A stretch of 64,000 bases of DNA. Origin: Chryseobacterium gleum (lineage in GTDB: Bacteria; Bacteroidota; Bacteroidia; Flavobacteriales_D; Crocinitomicaceae). The notes under the pieces were generated by a model. That model ran no database searches and was not told the origin of the DNA. It saw only the letters and a list, made by a program, of their open reading frames with translations. Positions 55,438-64,000 of the stretch are shown here, in pieces (the stretch's first letter is position 1; every line of letters starts with the position of its first letter). The position numbers were made by a program, and so were the translations under genes. Location: contig CAMDAH010000011.1 in the NCBI GenBank assembly GCA_945888625.1, positions 1 to 64,000 on the forward strand, in the 5' to 3' direction.

Positions 55438-56074
55438 AAACTTAGATGACCTTAAAAATAATCATCAAGATTTTTCAAAAGGAACCTTGGAAAATAATGT
55501 TGATAAAGACCCATTTGAATTTTTTAGTCGATGGTTCGACGAAGCGGTTAAAGTCGAAGAATTAGAGGTAAATGCTTGTGTTATTTCAACTGTAAGTAGC
55601 GATTTACAACCCAGTGCTCGAATTGTTTACCTCAAAGAAATTGTTGATGATGGCTTCGTTTTTTATACCAATTATGCAAGTCAGAAAGGAAAAGAAATTG
55701 CGCTAAATCCAAAGGCATCTATGCTCTTTTTTTGGCCAAAAAATGAACGTCAGGTGCGCATCGAAGGAGTAATCGTTAAATTAGCTGATGCGATAAGTGA
55801 TGCGTATTTTGCTGGGCGTCCCCTGCAAAGTAAATTAGGTGCTTGGGCCTCTCATCAATCGGAAGAATTAAAGGATTTACAAGAGATTCACGATAGAATG
55901 GTTTACTATGGTGAAAAATTTGGTTCGGCTGTCCCGCGTCCACCTCATTGGGGAGGATATTCGTTAAGACCTTCGGTGATGGAATTTTGGCAGGGAAGGC
56001 CTTCGAGACTGCATGATCGTATCGTATTTACCGCCTCAAAGAATTCATGGCTTATAAGTCGAAAGAATCCTTGA
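55430..56074 (+). CDS. pdxH: Pyridoxamine/pyridoxine 5'-phosphate oxidase
   Basis: 214 aa. FMN enzyme that makes pyridoxal 5'-phosphate. Segments FYTNYASQKGKEIALNPKASMLFFW (FMN site), RQVRIEGVIVKL and PRPPHWGGYSLRP are diagnostic, ending SRKNP. Overlaps DUF4494 by 8 bases and the M16 gene by one base. Confidence 0.96.
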   Translation: MSENLDDLKNNHQDFSKGTLENNVDKDPFEFFSRWFDEAVKVEELEVNACVISTVSSDLQPSARIVYLKEIVDDGFVFYTNYASQKGKEIALNPKASMLFFWPKNERQVRIEGVIVKLADAISDAYFAGRPLQSKLGAWASHQSEELKDLQEIHDRMVYYGEKFGSAVPRPPHWGGYSLRPSVMEFWQGRPSRLHDRIVFTASKNSWLISRKNP

Positions 56075-57321
56075 TGAAAGATATTCAACCACTTTGTTTT
56101 ACACTATCTAATGGCGTTCGGTTTGTTTACTTGTACAAGCCAAGCCAAGTTTCTCATGTCGGCTTCACTTTTTTAGCCGGTTCAAAATTCGAGCAGGCCA
56201 AGCAGGAGGGATTGGCTCACTTTCTTGAACATTGTGTATTCAAAGGAACCGTTAAGCGCAAGGGTTTAGCTATTTTATCGCGTTTGGACGATGTTGGGGG
56301 AGAGTTGAATGCTTTTACTGCCAAAGAAGAGATTTGTTTATACGCCTCTTTTACACAACAATACACCGCACGTGCCATTGATTTATTGGCAGATATTTCC
56401 ATTAATTCTTCTTTTCCAGAAGGCGAGTTGGAAAAGGAAAAATTGGTTATCCTCGATGAATTAAATTCTTATTTGGATAGCCCAAGTGATAAAATTTTTG
56501 ATGAGTTTGAAGCGTATTTGTTCCCATCGCATGCGCTTGGAAATAATATCTTAGGAACTAAAAAAAGTGTGGCAGCATTTAATCGACAGGATTTAATTGC
56601 GTTCGTTGAGACCTATTTTACAGCCGATAATCTCGTTGTTTCTTATGTCGGAAATTACCCTAAACTGAAGCTAATAGCTTTGTTGGAAAAGGCTTTAGTT
56701 TCACTTCCTGCAACGAATAAAAGACCTAGCTATAAGCCAAGTGGTGACTACAAGGTATTTTCGCTTCGTAAAAAAGAATCAAATTACCAAGCGCACGCTG
56801 TTATCGGTGGAATAGCACCAAGTTATATCGATGAAGATCGACGAGGAATGAGTTTGTTAATAAACGTACTTGGAGGCCCAGCATTAAATTCTCGTTTGTC
56901 GCTCTCCATTCGTGAAAAGCATGGATTGGCTTACGCTGTTGAAGCTAATTACACCTCTTTCTCGGATACTGGTTTTTGGAGTGTATATTTAGCAACAGAT
57001 ACTAAAAACATAGATAAAGCTATTGCCTTGGCTAAAAAAGAAATTCAACGCTTATGCGATAAAGAACTTTCTGTTGCTCAATTAAAACGAGCAAAAAGAC
57101 AGTTTAAAGGGCACATGTCTTTGGGTATGGATAGTAATGCAAACCTGATGTTAGGCCTGGGAAAAAGTGTATTGGCGTTTAATCAAATCGACTCGATTAA
57201 AGAAATTCACGAAGGTGTTGATCGCCTTACTGCACAGGAATTACATGCCATTGCAAATAAATATTTTGCTACTAATTTAATCTCTGACTTAATTTTTGAT
57301 TGCAAAAAATCAGGTAAGTAA
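56074..57321 (+). CDS. M16-family zinc peptidase
   Basis: 415 aa from the ATG at 56074; the longer reading from 56047 lies inside pdxH and is rejected. Inverted zinc motif H49-x-x-E52-H53 (HFLEH) and E129 as third ligand. ALNSRLSLSIREKHGLAYAV is the usual second-domain segment. No signal peptide, so it is cytosolic. It ends 4 bases before the convergent YggS gene. Confidence 0.92.
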   Translation: MKDIQPLCFTLSNGVRFVYLYKPSQVSHVGFTFLAGSKFEQAKQEGLAHFLEHCVFKGTVKRKGLAILSRLDDVGGELNAFTAKEEICLYASFTQQYTARAIDLLADISINSSFPEGELEKEKLVILDELNSYLDSPSDKIFDEFEAYLFPSHALGNNILGTKKSVAAFNRQDLIAFVETYFTADNLVVSYVGNYPKLKLIALLEKALVSLPATNKRPSYKPSGDYKVFSLRKKESNYQAHAVIGGIAPSYIDEDRRGMSLLINVLGGPALNSRLSLSIREKHGLAYAVEANYTSFSDTGFWSVYLATDTKNIDKAIALAKKEIQRLCDKELSVAQLKRAKRQFKGHMSLGMDSNANLMLGLGKSVLAFNQIDSIKEIHEGVDRLTAQELHAIANKYFATNLISDLIFDCKKSGK

Positions 57322-57325
57322 TTCC

Positions 57326-57985
57326 TTAGCGGCCTCCAAAGATAGTGCTACCAATCCGAATCATGGTGCTTCCGTTTTGAATTGCCAGTGTATAATCCCC
57401 ACTCATGCCCATTGAAATTTCACAAAAAGATGGTTTATTTACAAAATAATGTTCCTTTAAGGTGGTGAATGTCTGTTTTAACTCTTTGAATTCAGCTGTA
57501 ATTTGTTGCTCATCCTCCACAAATGAAGCCATACCCATTACGCCAACAATTTCGATATTGGCAAGTGATTGATAGGCAAGTGATGATAATATTTCCTCCG
57601 CCTCAGTATAATCTAGTCCAAATTTTGTTTCTTCTTTAGCGATGTGGAATTGAAGTAAACAGCGAATTATACGCTTGTGTTTTTGGGCTTGCTTGTTAAT
57701 TTCTTGAAGTAATTTCAGGCTGTCAACAGCGTGTATTAGGTGAATAAATTCCGCAATGTATTTTACTTTATTGGTTTGTAAATGGCCAATAAGATGCCAA
57801 TGAATATCCTTGGGTAAACTTTGGTATTTTTCGCAAAGCTCCTGGACTTTATTTTCACCAAAGTGCCGTTGATTTGCATCGTATGCAACAAGCAGGTCTT
57901 CGTTGGGTTTTGTTTTTGAAACAGCAATCAGTTGGACTGTTGAGGGCAGTTGTGAAGTAATTTTTTTTAGTTGTTGAGCAATCAT
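57326..57985 (-). CDS. YggS/PLPBP-family pyridoxal-phosphate protein
   Basis: 219 aa. PLP homeostasis protein with no known catalysis. PLP-Lys in VSKTKPNE (about 24-31), HLIGHLQTNKVK and the C-terminal MSGDYTLAIQNGSTMIRIGSTIFG are diagnostic. It overlaps DUF1015 by 4 bases. pdxH lies close by on the other strand. Confidence 0.95.
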   Translation of the reverse strand: MIAQQLKKITSQLPSTVQLIAVSKTKPNEDLLVAYDANQRHFGENKVQELCEKYQSLPKDIHWHLIGHLQTNKVKYIAEFIHLIHAVDSLKLLQEINKQAQKHKRIIRCLLQFHIAKEETKFGLDYTEAEEILSSLAYQSLANIEIVGVMGMASFVEDEQQITAEFKELKQTFTTLKEHYFVNKPSFCEISMGMSGDYTLAIQNGSTMIRIGSTIFGGR

Positions 57986-59214
57986 TCGTTGATGTCGTAA
58001 TTGGTTAATCCACTTCTTAATTTAGGTTCAACATAGGTGGTTTTTGGTGGCATATTCATTTTTTCATCAGCCACTTTTTTAACTTGTTGAATCGTTAATG
58101 GGTAAAGGACAAAACCAACGGCGAATTCTCCTTCATCAATGGCGTTTGTCAGCACTGACAAGTCTTGATTTCCGGGTATAAATTCTACTTGATCGCTCGT
58201 TTTTAAGTCGGAGACATGTAAAATCGGACCTAAAATAAATTCTGTTAACATATTGCTATCCAACGTTTTTAGCGGATGTTCTTTATTTATTATGTCGTCA
58301 AGTAGCTGTAAACTGAACCATTCACCTCCTACATACAAGCAAATTTCATGTTCTTTAATTGGCTTTCTGGCTTCCTTGAGTTTTTCTAGATTTCCTAATG
58401 CAGGAAGATACTGTATAAAGCTTTCTTTCGAATTTCCCGCTAGCGTTCTTACCAACCGGTGGAAAGCTAAAATGGACAAACTTTTCTCCTCGACAAAGTA
58501 GGCTAAAAAGTGACTTGAGGATAAGATTTCTTGTCCCTTATCGATTCTGTTTTTTGTTAAACGTGCAGATGAAGCGCAGCGATGGTGCCCATCGGCAATG
58601 TAGGTACAAGGAATTTGCTCGAAAGCTTCCTGAATTTGCTGGGTTTGTTCTTGGTTTAAAACCCACAGTTCATGCTTGATTTGGTCGGTTGTTGTGAATT
58701 CATATTCCGGACGAGTAAGCTGGCATATCGCCAATAAGGAATTTAGTTCATCTGTTCCTTCATAGCTAAGTAAAACCGGTTCGGCGTTGTAACCAACTTC
58801 CTCTAGATAAAGCGTAAACATTTCTTCCCGAGTGGTTAAAGTTGCTTCGTGCTTTTTTATCAAGCCCAATTCATATTCTTCTACACTTGCCCCTCCAATT
58901 ACACCTATAAAAACGTTTTTTTCAGTGGTCTGACGATACAAGTAAAGCGATGGTATATCGTCTTTATAAAGGATACCGGTAGCCATAAAATGTTCGTAAC
59001 GACTTTTAACCAATTGAAAACGTTCTGTGGAATTTGGTTTTGTTTTTTGATGATGGTTAAATTCAGGATTGATTATGTGCAAGAAAGTAAAAGGATTATC
59101 TTCGAGTTTTGCTTTTAATACATTTTCTTTATACGAATAATAAGGTCGAGTTGCTACTAGGTGTACTTTATCTCGCTGTGGTCGAATAGCTCTGAAAGGA
59201 CGAATAGTTGCCAT
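57982..59214 (-). CDS. DUF1015 family protein
   Basis: 410 aa. DUF1015 features: FRAIRPQRDKVHLVATRPY start, then YIADGHHRCASSARL (about 210-224) and LSFHRLVRTL-like segment (LAFHRLVRTL). Function unknown; some homologues adjoin serine biosynthesis. It starts 2 bases after the TonB receptor stop. Confidence 0.88.
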   Translation of the reverse strand: MATIRPFRAIRPQRDKVHLVATRPYYSYKENVLKAKLEDNPFTFLHIINPEFNHHQKTKPNSTERFQLVKSRYEHFMATGILYKDDIPSLYLYRQTTEKNVFIGVIGGASVEEYELGLIKKHEATLTTREEMFTLYLEEVGYNAEPVLLSYEGTDELNSLLAICQLTRPEYEFTTTDQIKHELWVLNQEQTQQIQEAFEQIPCTYIADGHHRCASSARLTKNRIDKGQEILSSSHFLAYFVEEKSLSILAFHRLVRTLAGNSKESFIQYLPALGNLEKLKEARKPIKEHEICLYVGGEWFSLQLLDDIINKEHPLKTLDSNMLTEFILGPILHVSDLKTSDQVEFIPGNQDLSVLTNAIDEGEFAVGFVLYPLTIQQVKKVADEKMNMPPKTTYVEPKLRSGLTNYDINE

Positions 59215-59216
59215 GC

Positions 59217-61550
59217 TTAAAATTTAAAACTCACTCCAAAACTAGGCAGTAATGGAAATTGATAAATTTCTTCTGAACTTATTCGATTTACATAAAAAAT
59301 GTTTTTTCGATTATACACATTAGTTACACTAGCAATTAGTTCTAGCACATTTTTATTTTTGAAAACAAGTTGTTTTTTGAGGGTAATGTCCAAACGATGA
59401 TAATAGGGTAGTCGCTGACTATTAAATGTACCCAATAAGGTTGAGATATTACTTGGGTTGTTTGTTACGTAGTTACTTGTTACACCACCAGAGAAGTTTT
59501 CCGCTTGATAATAGCCTGCAGTTGGGGTGAATGGAAGTCCAGAACCTAAGTTCCACCGCATGTTTAATTCTAAATCTTTCTTCTTTCCGAAAGAGTATGA
59601 ACCAACTAAGTTGACGTTATGACGGCGGTCAAAAACGGGAAAATATTCCGAAAAACCATCCCAACGCGTCGATTTACCAAGGGAATACACCCCCCAAAGA
59701 AACAAACGGTCCTTGCTGTATTTGATTAAGAAATCGATACCATAAGATTGGCCAGATTCAATAATAAAATCTTTTTTAAACACATCGTCAATTTGTTCAA
59801 ATTGCGCAATATCCTCATATAATTTGTTCGGATTTATATTGCTTAGTTGAGAAAAATATTTGTAGTATCCTTCTACATTGATACTTACATTGTTTCCCAA
59901 GTCATATTCCACTCCTGCAATGGCGTGGGTAGCATATTGCAGTCCATTTTGTACCGTTTTTTCTTGTTGAAACTCATTGGTAAAAACATCTTGTACATTA
60001 GTAGGTGCAGAAAGTAAACCATTAAATAGATTCACCACATCCTTATCTGATGAGGCTGAGGTAAAATTCTGAGAATATCGCCCTCCAGAAAACTTCAAAC
60101 GCAATTTGTCGGTAGCGTTATACTTCAATCCAAGGCGAGGTTCCGGAGATATTGTGCCTAATGAGGTGTATGCCTGTATTCTAAAACCTGCTTGCAGCAC
60201 CCAACGCGAACTTACAAAACGATAGTTAAAATAACCGCCAATCTCAGTGGTGAAATTAGTGGCTTCAACTTTTCTTTGCACTTCATTGTAGGTTACAAAT
60301 TCGGTGTTAAATCCATTTAGGTTGAAACCGTAGTTCAGTTCACTCTCATCTTTTAGGAAATAACTGAAATCAAAACCAAGATCAAAGCCCCCTATTTTTG
60401 AAAAACGTGGCTCGGTTGCCGATTCGGCAAAAGTAGTTTGGAAGTTGCTTCCGTTTACGTGTCCTCTAATAAATACAGGGGATCCACTTGGAATCAATAA
60501 GAAGTTTAAACCACCCCCGGATGCTTCCCAATTTAGATCGGCTACCGAATAATTTACGCTGTCCTGGTTGTGAAATCCAAAGACGCTTACTTTAGAACCT
60601 CCTTCACCGGTAAAGGTAACTTTTCCATACAAATCGGTAAAATTAAAAGGTAAACCATTTCCTTCATTGATGTTGGGATACAATGATTTAGAGGTATAAT
60701 CTAGCAGGCTATGTTTGGATGAAAAGATATAGGATCCAGCAGCTGGCTTTTCGTTTTTAATTCTGCCAATCGGACCTTCTAGTACCAATTTGGCTAAAAA
60801 AGGAGAGGTAGATAATTTTCCTCCAAATTCTTTTCTGTTTCCATCTCGGTAGGTAATATCCATAACAGATGAAATTCGTCCGCCGTATTTAGATTCAAAA
60901 CCCCCGGTGTAAATGTCTACATTCTTGATCAATTCTGTTTCAAATATGGAGAAAAAACCAATGGAGTGGAAGGGGTTGTAAATAGTCATTCCGTCTAGTA
61001 ATACTTTGTTTTGTATCGGCGTTCCCCCCCGAACGTACAATTGACCTCCTTGATCCCCTGTGGTGATTACGCCAGGCGTCACACTAAAAGCACCAACAAT
61101 GTCATTTTCAGCACCGTAACTTGGTATTCGCTCTAAGCCTTTTTGGTCTAATTTTAATTTAGAGATTTCAACTTCTGTACGTTTTGTTTTGTTTTCAGCT
61201 GTTACACGTATCTCATCAAATGCTTTGGTGGAAGAGAGCTTTTCAAGTACAATGGTTACATCAATTATTTTTTTTGTTGAAAAACTTACGTTCACAGTAA
61301 ATAATTCGTAGGCCTGGTTATCAACTTTGAGAATATATTCGCCAGCACTCAATTTAGGGATTGAAAAAAGACCATTTAAATCGGTGATAGCGCCTGCTGC
61401 AATGGTACTGTCGGTTCGAAGTAATTTTATTTTTTGAAAACTTACTGCATCTCCATTTGATTTATCATACACATAGCCACGCAGATTAAAATCCTGCGCA
61501 AACAGAGAAAATTGTGCGATAAATAAAATTATTAATAAGTTAAATTTCAT
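59217..61550 (-). CDS. TonB-dependent receptor
   Basis: 777 aa. Signal peptide (ends in SLFAQ). Carboxypeptidase-regulatory-like domain at about 20-110, plug with VTPGVITTGDQGGQLYVRGG and LLDGMTIYNPFHSIGFFS, and a C-terminal barrel ending LPSFGVSFKF. No SusD-like partner is adjacent. Substrate unknown. It is followed by DUF1015 and YggS genes at 2-base and overlapping spacing. A 252-base gap lies upstream. Confidence 0.85.
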   Translation of the reverse strand: MKFNLLIILFIAQFSLFAQDFNLRGYVYDKSNGDAVSFQKIKLLRTDSTIAAGAITDLNGLFSIPKLSAGEYILKVDNQAYELFTVNVSFSTKKIIDVTIVLEKLSSTKAFDEIRVTAENKTKRTEVEISKLKLDQKGLERIPSYGAENDIVGAFSVTPGVITTGDQGGQLYVRGGTPIQNKVLLDGMTIYNPFHSIGFFSIFETELIKNVDIYTGGFESKYGGRISSVMDITYRDGNRKEFGGKLSTSPFLAKLVLEGPIGRIKNEKPAAGSYIFSSKHSLLDYTSKSLYPNINEGNGLPFNFTDLYGKVTFTGEGGSKVSVFGFHNQDSVNYSVADLNWEASGGGLNFLLIPSGSPVFIRGHVNGSNFQTTFAESATEPRFSKIGGFDLGFDFSYFLKDESELNYGFNLNGFNTEFVTYNEVQRKVEATNFTTEIGGYFNYRFVSSRWVLQAGFRIQAYTSLGTISPEPRLGLKYNATDKLRLKFSGGRYSQNFTSASSDKDVVNLFNGLLSAPTNVQDVFTNEFQQEKTVQNGLQYATHAIAGVEYDLGNNVSINVEGYYKYFSQLSNINPNKLYEDIAQFEQIDDVFKKDFIIESGQSYGIDFLIKYSKDRLFLWGVYSLGKSTRWDGFSEYFPVFDRRHNVNLVGSYSFGKKKDLELNMRWNLGSGLPFTPTAGYYQAENFSGGVTSNYVTNNPSNISTLLGTFNSQRLPYYHRLDITLKKQLVFKNKNVLELIASVTNVYNRKNIFYVNRISSEEIYQFPLLPSFGVSFKF

Positions 61551-61692
61551 TGAATTATTTTTAGGTACGAATTTACGGCTTTAACTCAAATAAAATGTAA
61601 GTGAACGTAAATTTGGTGGATAATTTTCGCTTCCTTTTGAACTTTAAATTTACAACAGATTAAAGGTGTTCCCAATTTTTTTCTTGCCATTG

Positions 61693-61794
61693 ATGTTGAA
61701 AATAAATTTGGTAACAAAGTGCCGCTGTGGATGTTCGGATTGCTCAAGTGAGGATTTAAAATTTAGCGCACTAGAAGTGTTTGCTTTAGAATAA
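61693..61794 (+). CDS. Possible very small Cys-rich peptide
   Basis: 33-codon reading frame in the gap upstream of the TonB receptor, with CRCGCSDC (residues 10-17), four Cys in eight residues. Starts ATG at 61693, ends TAA. No promoter or ribosome-site support, so chance is likely. Listed so that it is not lost. Confidence 0.15.
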   Translation: MLKINLVTKCRCGCSDCSSEDLKFSALEVFALE

Positions 61795-61802
61795 AAAAGT
61801 AA

Positions 61803-62762
61803 TTATTCGCTAAACAAAGAGTCAACAAAAAGCGTTCGATCAAATAATTGTAAGTCTTCCATTTTTTCACCCATTCCAATGTATTTTACGGGGATGTTCA
61901 TTTGGTCTGAAATACCAATAATTACACCTCCCTTTGCAGTGCCATCTAATTTTGTAACAGCTAGGGCATTAATTTCTGTTGCTTGTGAAAATTGCTTTGC
62001 TTGTTCGAATGCATTCTGTCCTGTTGAACCATCTATTACTAAAAGGATTTCATGCGGTGCACCTGGAATTACTTTTTCCATTACTTTTTTTATCTTGGAA
62101 AGCTCATTCATGAGGTTTATTTTGTTGTGCAAACGTCCGGCGGTGTCGATAATGACTACATCTGCTCCTTGTGATTTTGCCGATTGCAGGGTGTCAAAAG
62201 CAACGCTTGCTGGATCGGCATTCATTCCCTGTTGAACTATGGGTACTCCGACACGTTCCGACCAAATAATTAATTGATCAACAGCTGCGGCCCTGAAGGT
62301 GTCTGCTGCTCCGAGTACCACTTTTTTTCCAGCTTGCTTAAATTGATATGCTAACTTTCCGATAGTAGTTGTTTTACCAACACCATTGACGCCCACTACC
62401 ATAATAACATAGGGTTTTTGATTATCTAGTACAATATTTTGCTCATCGTTATATCCTTTAGAAGGGTTATCAGCCAACAAAGAAGTAATTTCTTCCTTGA
62501 GGATTAGTTGGATTTCATTAGTATTTAGGACTTTATCTCTTGCAACTCGCGCTTGGATTTTCTTAATGATTTTGAGCGTTGTCTCCACTCCAACGTCTGA
62601 GGTGATAAGAATTTCTTCGAGATTGTCGAGCACTTCATCGTCAACACGTGATTTACCAATTACAGCCCGCGCAATTTTGGAAACAAACGATTCTTTTGTT
62701 TTTGCTAAACCTTCGTTTAGTGTATCTTTTTTTGAACGAGAAAAAAAATCAAATAAGCCCAT
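61803..62762 (-). CDS. ftsY: Signal recognition particle receptor FtsY
   Basis: 319 aa. The NG domain only, with a short N-terminus and no acidic A domain. GTPase motifs: GVNGVGKTT (124-132), DTAGRLHNK and TKLDGTAKGG. It docks SRP-ribosome complexes at the membrane. Its start is 8 bases from the T run of the upstream terminator. Confidence 0.97.
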   Translation of the reverse strand: MGLFDFFSRSKKDTLNEGLAKTKESFVSKIARAVIGKSRVDDEVLDNLEEILITSDVGVETTLKIIKKIQARVARDKVLNTNEIQLILKEEITSLLADNPSKGYNDEQNIVLDNQKPYVIMVVGVNGVGKTTTIGKLAYQFKQAGKKVVLGAADTFRAAAVDQLIIWSERVGVPIVQQGMNADPASVAFDTLQSAKSQGADVVIIDTAGRLHNKINLMNELSKIKKVMEKVIPGAPHEILLVIDGSTGQNAFEQAKQFSQATEINALAVTKLDGTAKGGVIIGISDQMNIPVKYIGMGEKMEDLQLFDRTLFVDSLFSE

Positions 62763-62769
62763 ATTAGGT

Positions 62770-62799
62770 AAAAAAAAAGCTTCCTATAATGGGAAGCTT
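62770..62799 (-). terminator. Terminator between the DUF4295 gene and ftsY
   Basis: On the minus strand AAGCTTCC - 7-base loop - GGAAGCTT is a perfect 8-base stem followed by a long U run (plus-strand A run 62770-62778). It lies after the DUF4295 stop (62821) and directly before ftsY. Confidence 0.9.
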
Positions 62800-62820
62800 C
62801 ACAAAATTACTTGTTCGATA

Positions 62821-62976
62821 TTAATTTTTTGAAAACCATTCCTTCACCTTATCATTGTGAACGATTTCTTCTTTGAAGGTATATGAACCTGATTTTTCAG
62901 ATTTCACCATCTTAATTACTTTGGTATGTTCTTTTCCACCACCTTTTTGTAGGGATGCTACAACTTTCTTTGCCAT
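62821..62976 (-). CDS. DUF4295 small basic protein
   Basis: 51 aa: MAKKVVASLQKGGGKEHTK then VIKMVKSEKSGSYTFKEEIVHND. Lys-rich, no membrane span. It sits in the rpmB-rpmG-DUF4295-ftsY order that is conserved in Bacteroidota. I recall that a DUF4295 protein was placed in the Bacteroidota ribosome and named bL38, but I cannot verify that here. Very likely ribosome-associated. Confidence 0.9.
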   Translation of the reverse strand: MAKKVVASLQKGGGKEHTKVIKMVKSEKSGSYTFKEEIVHNDKVKEWFSKN

Positions 62977-62984
62977 GGTTTATA

Positions 62985-63173
62985 TTATTTAATTTCTTTA
63001 TGAATGGTATATTTCTTTAGAATTGGATTGAATTTTTTAATCTCAAGACGATCAGGGGTATTTTTACGATTTTTCGTGCTGATGTAACGAGAAGTACCAG
63101 CTAAACCAGTGGTCTTGTGCTCGGTGCATTCTAATATTACTTGAATTCTATTACCTTTTGCTTTCTTTGCCAT
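62985..63173 (-). CDS. rpmG: 50S ribosomal protein L33
   Basis: 62 aa, normal. [21 protein letters not shown] and [16 protein letters not shown] are the L33 segments. Lies between rpmB (30 bases upstream) and the DUF4295 gene (8 bases downstream); one transcript. Confidence 0.96.
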   Translation of the reverse strand: MAKKAKGNRIQVILECTEHKTTGLAGTSRYISTKNRKNTPDRLEIKKFNPILKKYTIHKEIK

Positions 63174-63203
63174 TTTTAATTACTTAATGCTTTTTATTGG
63201 ATG

Positions 63204-63440
63204 TTACTTGAGGTATCCTTTTTGTTTCGCCACTTTTAGACAAGCAACTAGCCCTTTCTTATTGATTGTTCTCAATGCTGAAGTTGAAATCTTGAGGGTA
63301 ACATAGCGGTCTTCCTCAGGAATAAAAAACTTTTTGGTAATAAGATTAGGAAAGAAGCGACGCTTCGTTTTACGGTTAGAGTGGGAAACATTATTTCCTA
63401 CCATTACTGATTTACCTGTTAATTGACAAACTCGTGACAT
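63204..63440 (-). CDS. rpmB: 50S ribosomal protein L28
   Basis: 78 aa. [21 protein letters not shown] and the basic [10 protein letters not shown] are L28 hallmarks. First ribosomal gene of the rpmB-rpmG-DUF4295 unit. Confidence 0.97.
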   Translation of the reverse strand: MSRVCQLTGKSVMVGNNVSHSNRKTKRRFFPNLITKKFFIPEEDRYVTLKISTSALRTINKKGLVACLKVAKQKGYLK

Positions 63441-63513
63441 CTAAATTGTTTTACTTGAATTATTGTAAGCGGGTGCAAAGAAAACACTTTTTTAGAACAA
63501 ATACAACTTAATT

Positions 63514-64000
63514 TTAAACTTTTTTATTATCAGAAGGTCGTATTTGTAAAACCTCGTAGCGAAGAAAATTTAAAGCCGCTGATACGGTCATTTGTTGATT
63601 GCGCGCTCTGTTATCTCCAAAGTAAAAAGATTTAACAACTGTGTTTTCTTTTGTCGCAATAGCAACCCATACTAAGCCAACTGGTTTGTCTGTTGTTCCG
63701 CCTGTGGGTCCAGCAATACCCGTGGTGGAAATACAGAGGTCGACGGCTAAAATTTCTCTTCCTTGCGTGGCCATTTCGCACGCTACTTCACTACTAACTG
63801 CACCAAATTTCTCGATCAGTGCGCTATCAACTCGTCCTATCTTAACTTTTAGTTCGTTACTGTAGGTAAGTAAAGAACCCTGAAAATAACTTGAAGATCC
63901 TGAAATAGAGGCTAATTCATGTGCTAATAATCCAGTAGTGCAACTTTCCACAGTACCTATTGATAACCTACCTGCCACTAATTTTTTAGCAATTACGCTC
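63514..64000 (-). CDS. cinA: CinA C-terminal domain (nicotinamide-nucleotide amidase), cut at window edge
   Basis: About 162 codons visible; the frame stays open to the right edge, so the start is outside. It could be full-length CinA or a lone PncC-type amidase. TVESCTTGLLAHELASISGSSSYFQG and STTGIAGPTGGT are diagnostic. It deamidates NMN in pyridine-nucleotide recycling. The order cinA-rpmB-rpmG is usual for Bacteroidota, favouring full CinA. The internal GTG at 63978 is not the true start. Confidence 0.88.
   Translation of the reverse strand, partial: SVIAKKLVAGRLSIGTVESCTTGLLAHELASISGSSSYFQGSLLTYSNELKVKIGRVDSALIEKFGAVSSEVACEMATQGREILAVDLCISTTGIAGPTGGTTDKPVGLVWVAIATKENTVVKSFYFGDNRARNQQMTVSAALNFLRYEVLQIRPSDNKKV

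Overview
The window looks like chromosomal DNA of a Bacteroidota bacterium, most likely Flavobacteriales and perhaps a Crocinitomicaceae/Fluviicola-type organism (the family placement is inference). It is AT-rich by eye. It encodes several secreted proteins with type IX secretion (T9SS) sorting domains of both type A and type B, two TonB-dependent receptors, a bacillithiol-synthesis gene, a DUF4295 ribosome-linked small protein, and many promoters with the Bacteroidota TAnnTTTG element. No tRNA, rRNA, CRISPR array, transposase, phage gene or toxin module was seen. Most of the window is ordinary core genome, with a few accessory patches.

Layout. 1-414: rpsR (cut) and rpsF, on the minus strand with a textbook promoter. 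535-5525: a DUF2461 gene, then three exported proteins, two with T9SS type A tails. 5596-8026 (minus): an acyl-CoA reductase (LuxC-like), map and a membrane protein, divergent from a ferredoxin and a large membrane-anchored putative hydrolase (8111-10728). 10742-14893 (minus): Smr protein, small exported protein, 1093-aa T9SS type B protein. 14932-18312: fused isobutyryl-CoA mutase icmF. 18358-21436: selenouridine locus (selU, selD, a small unknown ORF) and an alpha/beta hydrolase. 21497-27956: dnaK, a CotH-type T9SS protein and lpdA.

28021-31640 is the most accessory-looking part: a Fur/Zur-type regulator divergent from a TonB receptor and a tiny lipoprotein, with two candidate operators between them. 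Related palindromic/tandem repeats lie on both sides. 31687-38873 (plus): UMF1-type transporter, dapD, purB, an unknown exported protein and an M1 aminopeptidase lipoprotein. 38866-42762 (minus): recQ, nfu, folD. 42842-46508 (plus): a tightly overlapping run of an outer-membrane-like protein, bshA, elbB, meaB and an S4 protein. 46584-53531 (minus): DUF1543, a T9SS type B protein with four internal repeats, a GreA/B-like protein, a CPBP membrane protein, an NAD-dependent epimerase, an alpha/beta hydrolase and trmB. 53625-57321 (plus): unknown protein, cdd, DUF4494, pdxH, M16 peptidase. 57326-61550 (minus): YggS, DUF1015 and a TonB receptor. 61803-64000 (minus): ftsY, DUF4295 protein, rpmG, rpmB and a cut cinA-type gene.

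Themes. Metal handling: a probable zinc-responsive TonB locus. Cofactor and acyl-CoA chemistry: IcmF, MeaB, LpdA, LuxC-like enzyme with ferredoxin, PdxH/YggS, FolD. Thiol and selenium chemistry: BshA, SelD/SelU. Surface proteins: T9SS cargo. No clearly new multi-gene system is proven; the best leads are the repeat-flanked regulator/receptor island, the 753-aa membrane hydrolase, and the unknown small gene in the selenium locus.
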